From JAGOEF01 sp029564465 (GTDB lineage: Bacteria; Bacteroidota; Bacteroidia; Bacteroidales; ML635J-15), in contig JAKQPY010000134.1 in assembly GCA_029564465.1 (NCBI GenBank), forward strand, positions 1-5,764: DNA of 5,764 bases. The letters are read 5' to 3'. The notes under the pieces were generated by a model that worked only from the letters and a program-made list of their open reading frames with translations, was not told the DNA's origin and did no database searches. The stretch's first letter is position 1; each line of letters starts with the position of its first letter. Of the stretch, positions 1 to 5,764 are shown one piece after another. Both the position numbers and the translations under genes were made by a program.

Positions 1-501
1 GAAATGATGGGTGGAAATATCTGGCTTGAATCTGAAGTTAACGTGGGGACCCGCGTTTTCTTTACTATTCCATTCGACAAAGTACTTTCGCGGCAAATAC
101 CCGTCGAAAGCCTGAAATCTGCTCCACCCGAATTTTCTGGCTTCTCCGTTTTAGTGGTCGAAGATGACAAAAACAGCATGGAATACCTGAAAGAATTACT
201 GAAAACTTTCAATTTCGGCAAAGTGGTGTATTCCGATAATGGCATCGAAGCCGTTGATCTTGCAAAGACACATTCTTTCGACGCAATTCTGATGGATTTG
301 CAGATACCGGGTATAAACGGACTTGAAGCTACCCGAATTATTAAGCATTATAAACCCTCAACAGTGATAATTGCACAAACAGCCTTTGCCATGCAAAACG
401 ACAGGGAAACCTGTATAAATGCGGGTTGCGATGAATACATTACCAAACCCCTAAAACCCGGGGAGCTTATTTCGGCGTTGATAAAAACGCTTAAAGTTTA
501 A
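1..501 (+). CDS. Hybrid sensor histidine kinase, C-terminal part (end of ATPase domain plus receiver domain); 5' end outside window
   Basis: This is the end of a two-component signalling protein whose reading frame is open from base 1, so the true start lies upstream. Counting the codon at base 1 as residue 1, residues 4-25 are the last glycine box and final beta strand of a HATPase_c domain (GGNIW, ES, VGT, then FFTIPF). A linker of about 24 residues leads to a complete receiver domain at about 49-166. The receiver shows the acidic pocket EDD (54-56), the phospho-acceptor aspartate in LMDLQIPG (Asp99, codon at 295-297), the switch threonine in AQTAFA (Thr127) and the conserved lysine in YITKPL (Lys149), so it looks competent for phosphotransfer. 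The protein stops directly after the receiver with no DNA-binding or HPt domain, so it should pass phosphate to a separate partner. Its sensor input and signal cannot be seen. The class is certain; the specific role is unknown. Confidence 0.95.
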   Translation, partial: EMMGGNIWLESEVNVGTRVFFTIPFDKVLSRQIPVESLKSAPPEFSGFSVLVVEDDKNSMEYLKELLKTFNFGKVVYSDNGIEAVDLAKTHSFDAILMDLQIPGINGLEATRIIKHYKPSTVIIAQTAFAMQNDRETCINAGCDEYITKPLKPGELISALIKTLKV

Positions 502-506
502 GTGTT
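481..506 (-). terminator. Possible weak terminator overlapping the ABC-F stop codon
   Basis: Bases 486-506 form a near-perfect inverted repeat centred on 496 (AACGCTTAAA / TTTAAGTGTT, one G-U pair). It can fold as an 8-9 bp stem with a 3-5 base loop. On the minus strand the stem is followed directly by T bases (complement of 483-487), as in an intrinsic terminator for the ABC-F transcript. The stem is AT-rich and so weak, and it contains both genes' stop codons. On the plus strand no T-tract follows it. Confidence 0.3.
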
Positions 507-2441
507 AGCTTCGAATTCCTGCAATTTTTCGCAGGCAACTTCCCAAAGATGCATTTGCTGATCGAGTTGCCGGCGCGCATCCTGATAATTGGCATACACC
601 CTGTCGTCGATATTTTCACCCGAATGCATTTTGTTGATTTCTTGTTCCAGCAATTCCATGCTTGTTTCGAGTTCCGAAATTGCCTTTTCGTGATTCTCCA
701 CTTCCTTGCGCAATCTGCGTAAGTTTCGGTCGTACTCTTTTTTGTCGAGATATTCCTGTTTACTATCGTTTGAGGTATCTCTGTTTTTTACGGCAGGCGC
801 AGGCTGACTCAGCGAAAGTTGTTGAAGAATCTGCTTCCGGTAGCGTGCAATATAGTGATCGATGCCTCCCGTTTCCTCTTTCAGTTTTCGGCCTTTAACC
901 TCATAAACTTTATTTACAAGTCCATTCAGGAAATATCGGTCGTGCGACACCAAAATAAGCGAACCATCGTACCTGATGAGCGCCTCATGCAATATTTCCT
1001 TCGATTTTAAATCGAGGTGATTGGTGGGCTCGTCAAGTATCAGCAGGTTGCGGGGCTCCAGAATCAAACGTGCCAGCGCAAGCCTCGATTTTTCGCCACC
1101 CGATAACACCTTTACCTTTTTATCGATGTCCTCCCCCGAAAATAAAAATGAGCCCAGAATTTCACGCAGGCGTTGTCTTACATCACCCACCGCAACCTGA
1201 TCGAGGGTATCATACACAGTGAGTTCTTCGTTGAGCAGCTCTTCCTGGTTTTGTGCGTAGTATCCAATTTTAACATTATGTCCGACCTTTAAATGACCGG
1301 TATAATCAAGCACTCCGGCAATTATTCGTGCAAATGTTGTTTTACCTTCACCATTTTTCCCGACAAGCGCAATTTTGTCTCCCCGCTCCGCCACAAAATC
1401 AATGTCTTCGAGAATTATGTTGTCGCCATAAGCCTTCGACAATCCGCTCGTCTCAACAATGATAGTCCCCGATCGCGGTGCAGGCGGAAACCGAAAATGG
1501 ATACTGCGTGTGTCGATTTCGTCGAAAACTACCGGTTCAATTTTCTCAAGTTGTTTAATTCTCGACTGCACCTGATTCGCCTTTGATGCTTTATAGCGAA
1601 AGCGTTCAATAAACTTTTCGGTTTCGGCAATCAGCTTCTGCTGGTTTTCCCAGGTGGCTTTTTGCTGAATCAGCCTTTCTTCGCGCAGGCCAACAAACTT
1701 ACTGTAAGGAACCTTGTAGTCGTAAATTCTGCCCAGCGATATTTCGATGGTACGCTGGGTAACATTATCAAGAAACGTTCTGTCGTGCGAAATGAGAACC
1801 ACTGCTCCGCGGTACTCCTTTAAAAACTCTTCGAGCCACTGAATGGCAATTATGTCCAGATGATTGGTAGGCTCGTCAAGCAACAACACATCGGGAGCAC
1901 GCAGCAAAATTTTAGCCAGTTCGATACGCATGCGCCACCCTCCGCTGAATTCTCCGGTCATTCGTACCATATCGCTGTCGGTGAATCCCAGCCCTTTTAA
2001 TGTTCGGGTAATTCCCGATTCAATATTATCGGTGCTCAGCAGGTGAAACCTGTCGCTTACCTGCGAAAGTTTTTCGAGCAGCTTAGCATAATCGTCAGAG
2101 TGATAATCGGTACGAACAGCAACTTCATGGTTCAAGGCTTCGAGTTCAAGCTCCAGCGCCTTTATCTCCGAAAATGCGGTAGCGGCTTCTTCGTACACGG
2201 TGCGGCTATTATCGTAAATGCGCAGATGCTGTGGCAGATATCCCAGACTCACCGAGGCGGGAACACTTACTGTACCTGTTGTCGGGGCTGTGAGTCCGCA
2301 CAAAATTTTCAGGATTGTGGTTTTTCCGGCACCGTTCTTTCCAACCAATCCAACCCTGTCGCGTTCGTTCACCATAAAGCCGACATCACTGAACAACTCG
2401 AAGTTGCCAAACCTTAAACTGATATTATTCAGAGCAATCAT
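498..2441 (-). CDS. ABC-F family ATP-binding protein (YheS/Uup-like, probable translation factor)
   Basis: This is a soluble protein of 647 residues with two ABC ATPase domains and no membrane segment, the pattern of ABC-F proteins, which act on ribosomes rather than as transporters. Cassette 1 has Walker A GKNGAGKTT (about 34-42), signature FSGGWRMRI (165-173), Walker B with LLLDEPTNHLD (catalytic Glu190) and the H-loop histidine His219. A charged, helical interdomain linker rich in Lys, Arg and Gln (about 240-305) matches the family's P-site-tRNA-interaction region. Cassette 2 has Walker A GKNGEGKTT (361-369), signature LSGGEKSRLALAR (446-458), Walker B LLILDEPTNHLD (Glu471) and His500. Residues about 560-645 form a predicted coiled-coil tail. 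All catalytic residues of both sites are present. The first signature (FSGGWRMR) resembles E. coli YheS. The first methionine directly precedes the first ABC strand (IALNNISLRF), which fixes the start. No feature points specifically to antibiotic resistance; a housekeeping role in rescuing or assisting ribosomes is inferred from the family. Confidence 0.95.
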   Translation of the reverse strand: MIALNNISLRFGNFELFSDVGFMVNERDRVGLVGKNGAGKTTILKILCGLTAPTTGTVSVPASVSLGYLPQHLRIYDNSRTVYEEAATAFSEIKALELELEALNHEVAVRTDYHSDDYAKLLEKLSQVSDRFHLLSTDNIESGITRTLKGLGFTDSDMVRMTGEFSGGWRMRIELAKILLRAPDVLLLDEPTNHLDIIAIQWLEEFLKEYRGAVVLISHDRTFLDNVTQRTIEISLGRIYDYKVPYSKFVGLREERLIQQKATWENQQKLIAETEKFIERFRYKASKANQVQSRIKQLEKIEPVVFDEIDTRSIHFRFPPAPRSGTIIVETSGLSKAYGDNIILEDIDFVAERGDKIALVGKNGEGKTTFARIIAGVLDYTGHLKVGHNVKIGYYAQNQEELLNEELTVYDTLDQVAVGDVRQRLREILGSFLFSGEDIDKKVKVLSGGEKSRLALARLILEPRNLLILDEPTNHLDLKSKEILHEALIRYDGSLILVSHDRYFLNGLVNKVYEVKGRKLKEETGGIDHYIARYRKQILQQLSLSQPAPAVKNRDTSNDSKQEYLDKKEYDRNLRRLRKEVENHEKAISELETSMELLEQEINKMHSGENIDDRVYANYQDARRQLDQQMHLWEVACEKLQEFEANT

Positions 2442-2457
2442 TGCAATAATAAAGGCG

Positions 2458-2486
2458 CAAATATAGTGAAAGCGAATTATTAAAAA
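2458..2486 (-). promoter_or_regulatory. Likely Bacteroidota-type sigma-A promoter for the ABC-F gene
   Basis: In the 82 bases between recO and the ABC-F gene, the minus strand reads TATATTTG (plus-strand 2465 down to 2458), a full match to the Bacteroidota -7 consensus TAnnTTTG. About 16-18 bases upstream lies a TTTTT run (2482-2486), a partial match to the -33 TTTG/TTG element in which the G is missing. Transcription would start near 2452-2453, leaving a leader of only about 12 bases before the ATG at 2441 and no Shine-Dalgarno sequence. The fit of the -7 box is seen directly; activity is inferred. Confidence 0.6.
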
Positions 2487-2506
2487 TTGGGAGATACTGC
2501 TATTCC
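2482..2506 (-). terminator. Possible weak terminator after recO
   Basis: On the minus strand, 18 bases after the recO stop, GGAATA (2506-2501) can pair with TATCTCC (2496-2490) around a GCAG loop, with one bulged C. CAA and a TTTTT run (2486-2482) follow shortly after. The 6 bp stem is short and the T-run is also the candidate -33 region of the next promoter, so this is a marginal call. Confidence 0.2.
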
Positions 2507-2523
2507 GATAAAATCATTGTGAA

Positions 2524-3264
2524 TTAATTCAGGCTTTCGGAAGTAAGCACTTCGTGTAATACAGGAAGTGACTTCATTTTTCCGAATCCGGCAATATGCA
2601 TTGCGAAATAGTCCAACATTTTGCGGGTTAGTTCAGCGCGTTGTGTACTGTTCATTTCGAGATTCGGATAGGTGGATTCATCGGTAAGCATTAACTGGAA
2701 TAACTTTGCCGAGAGCCTTTCATCCAGACTTTCGCTATCGGTTGTATATACAGGTAGGAAAACTCCTTCGCGGATATTAAAAAAGGGCGTTTCGGGTGAG
2801 CGGTTCTCGCCGGGTTTAAACCCAAGATAAGGCAACAAGCGAAGCATAAAGTGCAATGGAAGGTTGGCCGTTTTTTCGCTGCTTATATCAAGATGAACAG
2901 CCAACCGGTTTAAAAAGACAAATAACTCTTCCTGGGGTCCTTCTTCTTTTATGCAACGCATCAGCATTTCGCAAAAAAACAAGGCGATACTACTCCGGGT
3001 AATACTTCCATAGATTTGGGTGTATGCAGTTTCGAGTTGCACCTCACGCAACTGATGTAAATTGCGGTTTTCACGGAAATCGAATTCACAAACCAACAGC
3101 GACAAGGGTTGAAACAAAGCAGCACGTGCTTTTGAATTTCTCGAGCGACTGCCCTTTACAATTACCGCCTGACGGCCCAGTTGCTCCGTAAAAAGCTGTA
3201 CAATAAAGGCTGAATCTCCGTAGGGGGTTTTGTGCAGAACAATGGCCCGGGTTTTAACAATCAT
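2524..3264 (-). CDS. recO: DNA repair protein RecO
   Basis: This is the recombination mediator RecO, 246 residues, a normal length for the family. Together with RecR it helps load RecA onto SSB-coated single-stranded DNA in the RecF pathway, and it can anneal complementary strands; it acts in the cytoplasm. Residues 1 to about 80 fit the N-terminal OB fold, with the typical opening IVKTRAIVLHKTPYGDSAFI, then a GRQAVIVKGSR strand and FQPLSLL. Residues about 80-240 are the helical domain, ending in the family's characteristic FGKMKSLPVLHEVL. The four cysteines that bind zinc in some RecO proteins are absent: the only cysteines (59, 98, 104) do not form CxxC pairs. The ATG lies only 4 bases after the porZ stop codon, with no Shine-Dalgarno sequence, so it is probably co-transcribed and perhaps translationally coupled with porZ. 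Confidence 0.95.
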   Translation of the reverse strand: MIVKTRAIVLHKTPYGDSAFIVQLFTEQLGRQAVIVKGSRSRNSKARAALFQPLSLLVCEFDFRENRNLHQLREVQLETAYTQIYGSITRSSIALFFCEMLMRCIKEEGPQEELFVFLNRLAVHLDISSEKTANLPLHFMLRLLPYLGFKPGENRSPETPFFNIREGVFLPVYTTDSESLDERLSAKLFQLMLTDESTYPNLEMNSTQRAELTRKMLDYFAMHIAGFGKMKSLPVLHEVLTSESLN

Positions 3265-3268
3265 TGTA

Positions 3269-5617
3269 TCAGTTTAAGAAGAGTATTTTCGTGATGTTTT
3301 TCTTCGATCCGTCTTCGTTGGCCGAGAACACAAGATATACACCCGAGGCTACACGGTTTCCGTTTACATCGTTTCCGTCCCAAACAGCCTGACCGCCCAG
3401 CGATTTCATCTCAGTAACCAGATTTCCCGAAATGTCGGTGATTTTTACTATCGAACCGGCTACCAATCCGTGAATAGTAATCTGTCCGTTATATCCCGGC
3501 GGAACAGGATTGGGAAAAGTGTACACATCCTCATAATCTTCGCCTCCCTGCGTTGCCTCACCCCGGAACGATATAAGTCCTTTCTCGGTTCCAAAGAACA
3601 CTTCACCCGAAGTTGGGTTAATTACTATGCTGTAAATATTATTCGACAGCAAGGGGCTATTGTCGGTATTAAAATGGTGTAATTCGGTGATTCCGTCGGA
3701 TGAAGTGAGAAAAACACCCCCGCTCTGCGTACCGAACCACTTACGATTGGCACCATCAACAGCTATCGAAGTCACAGTTTCTGAACCCAGCAAAATATCA
3801 GCATCATCGGTCCCGTCGTTTCGTGGAATTTTTATCTGCTGGGCATAAAATGATGGATTTTCGAAGACCCTGTCGGGATTATAATACACCACCACTCCGG
3901 CATTAGTACCTACCCAAACTGAACCATTCTGGTCCTCAGCAATCGAGAATACTTCGTTGCTGATAATTTGCCCGTATTCATCAACAATACTCAGTTTCCG
4001 GTAATCATCATCCGATTTATTGGCAGGTGTACCTTTGTCATCGAATACAAAAAGGCCTCCCCCGCGAGGAAGTACTACCCATTTTTTTCCGGTTTGTGTT
4101 ACAATTATCTGCCTCACATTTAACGCATCCATTTCGGTACCATAGTCAATTCCATGCCAGGTGCCATCAGCCATTTTAACCACGATGGGCATTCCGTTGT
4201 CGGAACAGGTAATCCATAAATTATTACTCTGGTCGAAAGCCAGACCACCAACCCTGATCAGGCTTGTATTGGGGATTAATTCCAGCGGGCTGTTCGTATT
4301 ATTATACAGGTTTGTAAAGGCAAAATTATTGAATTCAAGCAAACCGGCAGTCCACGAGCCGGCATAGACCTGAGATGGATTCGACGGGTTGATGGCTACC
4401 GATACCAAATCGGTTATCGACGACATCTGGGTTTCGTTTACATAGTATTTTGTTTCCCAGATATCAGAAAATTTAAACAACATGCTGTGGTTAAAGGTAG
4501 GTGTTAACGACAGATTAAAGCCACCTCCAACGCCATATACTTCATTACCATAGGCAGCCATTTCGAAAAAAACATAGTTCATTGGGCCGTTCATGGTTTT
4601 TTGCTGATAATAATATAAGTCGGAACTTTTAACTAACCCACGGCTCCGGTCGGCAATCCAAATAACATTATCACGTCCGATAATTGCATACTGTGGATAC
4701 ATCGAGTTTGACTCTAAATTGTACGACCATACATGGTGATAATTCTCGAAATCAGTATTATAAAGTTTTATAAAATAATTACTGGTAACAACCAATTTAT
4801 CGTTAGTCGAAGTAAGGGCATTGGTCACCTGAACCACATTATCAAAATATCCCCATTGGTTGTTGTAGTATGTAAGCAGCGTGTCGGCGTTGGTAAGGCT
4901 TGGGTGTTTGAAATTTACAATCAATTTTCCCGCAAAAAACTCAATGGCATTGAAATTCTGTCCGTTTACCCACGAAAAGGCTTGCCCATTTTCTACGCCG
5001 GTAATCAGCTGCCAGTTCGAAAAGTCGACCAGTTCGGCCTGCAGACTTCCCTTATAAACCCCTTCGGTTGTAGCCGCAAAGAGGTTCTCTCCGTCGCTTG
5101 CCAATTCGTTTACAAAAACATAGGCTCCGTTTTGTCCGATAAAATATGTGCTATTAATTTCCTTCTTCTCAAGGTCGAAAACCACAATACCAAACCCACA
5201 CGACAGGTATGCGTAATTACCTTTGAACATAAAATTATTAATGCTCTTCGATGCAGTTAACGATTTTCGTTTGATATCGGGCACATTAATAATGGTATTT
5301 CCAACAACAAGGTCGAGATTGCCGTTACTGTAACCAATAAACAAAATGTCAAAATCAGCGCTGTAACCTACCGATACTACACCGGCATCCGAAAGGCCAT
5401 TTACTTTCGACCATTTTTCGAGTTCTCCATTCGTTTTATCGTAACTAAACAAACCTACATTGGTGACTACAAAAACCTTGTCATCGGTTTCGGTAAGCAT
5501 TTTTCCATAATGATACGGAAGATGATCGCGCCACTGCCCAACGGCAATCTGGCCCGTCGATAGCAGCGATACAACAAGTAACGCCGGAAGAAGAATGTAT
5601 TTTTGCCAAATATTCAT
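3269..5617 (-). CDS. porZ: PorZ, type IX secretion system attachment-complex protein (beta-propeller protein with retained C-terminal domain)
   Basis: This is an exported protein of 782 residues, close to the roughly 776 of Porphyromonas gingivalis PorZ. There PorZ sits on the cell surface with PorU, PorV and PorQ; it binds anionic lipopolysaccharide and supplies it to the sortase PorU, which links it to T9SS cargo. Residues 1 to about 27 form a signal peptide (lysine at 6, then hydrophobic ILLPALLVVSLL, likely cleavage near AVG-Q28). The mature start, QWRDHLPYHYGKM, is typical of PorZ. Residues about 28-690 are repeated propeller strands with 'two-component regulator propeller' motifs, for example IWIADRSRGLVKSSD (319-333), VWVGTNAGVVVYYN (567-580) and KWFGTQSGGVFLTSSD (626-641). 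Residues about 699-782 are a T9SS-type C-terminal domain: FPNPVPPG (701), ITDISGNLV (727-734), AVWDGND (744-750), ASGVYLV (757-763) and a lysine-containing last strand. Automated pipelines may label it only as a propeller or T9SS sorting-domain protein. It lies 42 bases after rdgB and ends with TGA 4 bases before recO. PorZ is favoured over a generic cargo protein by length, N-terminus and architecture. Confidence 0.88.
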   Translation of the reverse strand: MNIWQKYILLPALLVVSLLSTGQIAVGQWRDHLPYHYGKMLTETDDKVFVVTNVGLFSYDKTNGELEKWSKVNGLSDAGVVSVGYSADFDILFIGYSNGNLDLVVGNTIINVPDIKRKSLTASKSINNFMFKGNYAYLSCGFGIVVFDLEKKEINSTYFIGQNGAYVFVNELASDGENLFAATTEGVYKGSLQAELVDFSNWQLITGVENGQAFSWVNGQNFNAIEFFAGKLIVNFKHPSLTNADTLLTYYNNQWGYFDNVVQVTNALTSTNDKLVVTSNYFIKLYNTDFENYHHVWSYNLESNSMYPQYAIIGRDNVIWIADRSRGLVKSSDLYYYQQKTMNGPMNYVFFEMAAYGNEVYGVGGGFNLSLTPTFNHSMLFKFSDIWETKYYVNETQMSSITDLVSVAINPSNPSQVYAGSWTAGLLEFNNFAFTNLYNNTNSPLELIPNTSLIRVGGLAFDQSNNLWITCSDNGMPIVVKMADGTWHGIDYGTEMDALNVRQIIVTQTGKKWVVLPRGGGLFVFDDKGTPANKSDDDYRKLSIVDEYGQIISNEVFSIAEDQNGSVWVGTNAGVVVYYNPDRVFENPSFYAQQIKIPRNDGTDDADILLGSETVTSIAVDGANRKWFGTQSGGVFLTSSDGITELHHFNTDNSPLLSNNIYSIVINPTSGEVFFGTEKGLISFRGEATQGGEDYEDVYTFPNPVPPGYNGQITIHGLVAGSIVKITDISGNLVTEMKSLGGQAVWDGNDVNGNRVASGVYLVFSANEDGSKKNITKILFLN

Positions 5618-5659
5618 AACTACAATAGTAATAAATAATATAACTGTATTGGAAGGCTT
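5618..5659 (-). other. AT-rich 42-base spacer between rdgB and porZ
   Basis: The spacer is strongly AT-rich and contains no Shine-Dalgarno sequence, no convincing hairpin and no full TAnnTTTG box. The closest match, TACTATTG on the minus strand, ends only 5 bases before the porZ ATG, too close to act as its promoter. The AT-rich leader itself is typical of Bacteroidota translation starts. porZ is therefore most simply read as co-transcribed with rdgB. Confidence 0.5.
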
Positions 5660-5764
5660 TTATTTTATTTCATCAACATCCTGCAAAAATTGCAGTAATT
5701 TTTTTACAGCCATGGCTCTGTGGCTTATTGCGTTTTTCTCGTTTTCGCTCATTTCGGCGAAACT
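5660..5764 (-). CDS. rdgB: Non-canonical purine NTP pyrophosphatase (RdgB/HAM1 family), C-terminal 34 residues; 5' end outside window
   Basis: The reverse strand is open from the window edge to a TAA at 5660-5662 and encodes 34 residues. They contain FAEMSENEKNAISHRAMAV followed by a leucine-rich KKLLQFLQ helix. The block F-A-E-M-S-x-x-E-K-N-x-I-S-H-R is the conserved C-terminal signature of the RdgB/HAM1 (ITPase) family; its Ser-His-Arg segment contacts the purine base in known structures (compare EEKSALSHRGQAL in E. coli RdgB). The enzyme hydrolyses dITP, XTP and ITP to monophosphates plus pyrophosphate and so keeps deaminated purines out of DNA and RNA. Only the C-terminus is visible, so the catalytic lysine and metal-binding residues cannot be checked. 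The gene is the apparent upstream member of the rdgB-porZ-recO run. Confidence 0.9.
   Translation of the reverse strand, partial: SFAEMSENEKNAISHRAMAVKKLLQFLQDVDEIK

Noticed and set aside
518..535. CCTGC / GCAGG hairpin with an 8-base loop as terminator for the kinase gene
   Set aside because: The stem is only 5 bp, no T-tract follows on the plus strand, and the bases are codons for the C-terminus of the ABC-F protein.
1010..1895. Two near-identical stretches around 1019-1037 and 1862-1880, both with GATTGGTnGGCTCGTCAAG
   Set aside because: These encode the DEPTNHL parts of the Walker B motifs in the two cassettes of the ABC-F protein; they reflect conserved protein sequence, not a mobile or regulatory repeat.
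2043..2417. Plus-strand frame of 124 codons antisense to the first ABC cassette
   Set aside because: The opposite strand encodes clear Walker A, helical and Q-loop regions of an ABC-F protein; the plus-strand translation resembles no protein family.
4733..5260. Open reading frame of 175 codons on the plus strand, antisense to porZ
   Set aside because: It lies wholly inside porZ, has no recognisable domain, no promoter and no family-like composition. Long antisense frames arise easily opposite a 2.3 kb gene.
5598..5605. TATTTTTG on the plus strand, a match to the Bacteroidota -7 box
   Set aside because: It lies inside the porZ signal-peptide codons, has no -33 element at the right distance and no plus-strand gene downstream.
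5618..5659. A separate promoter for porZ in the AT-rich spacer
   Set aside because: No full TAnnTTTG box is present, and the nearest partial match (TACTATTG) is only 5 bases from the ATG.
1..5764. A novel defence, mobile or secondary-metabolite system
   Set aside because: All genes belong to recognisable housekeeping, signalling or T9SS families; there is no integrase, transposase, toxin-antitoxin pair, repeat array or atypical gene cluster.

Overview
The window looks like a stretch of core chromosome from a member of the Bacteroidota. Four observations support this. The central gene encodes PorZ, a component of the type IX secretion system (T9SS), which is restricted to that lineage. The start codons have AT-rich leaders without Shine-Dalgarno sequences. 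One intergenic region carries a TATATTTG box that fits the Bacteroidota -7 consensus TAnnTTTG. The first gene is a hybrid histidine kinase ending in a receiver domain, a layout common in this phylum. The style of the proteins suggests Bacteroidales/Marinilabiliales, but that finer placement is a guess.

Layout. Bases 1-501 (+) hold the 3' end of a hybrid sensor histidine kinase: the last glycine box of the ATPase domain and a complete receiver domain. Everything else lies on the minus strand. In transcription order, from the right edge, it reads: the last 34 codons of rdgB (5660-5764), a 42-base AT-rich gap, porZ (3269-5617), a 4-base gap, recO (2524-3264), an 82-base gap with a likely promoter, and an ABC-F ATPase gene (498-2441). 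The ABC-F gene and the kinase gene converge, and their stop codons share the four bases TTAA at 498-501. Coding density is very high, and no stretch over 300 bases lacks a gene.

How the genes relate. rdgB, porZ and recO are tightly spaced and co-oriented, so they are probably one transcription unit. It would mix nucleotide-pool cleaning (RdgB), outer-surface protein attachment (PorZ) and recombinational repair (RecO). The shared function is not obvious, and the arrangement looks like a housekeeping cluster rather than a pathway. The ABC-F gene probably has its own promoter and acts in translation. I found no mobile element, tRNA, rRNA, CRISPR array or repeat family, and nothing that amounts to an undescribed system. 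The points most worth a second look are the naming of PorZ, the porZ-recO junction, the short-leader promoter of the ABC-F gene and the shared stop codons.
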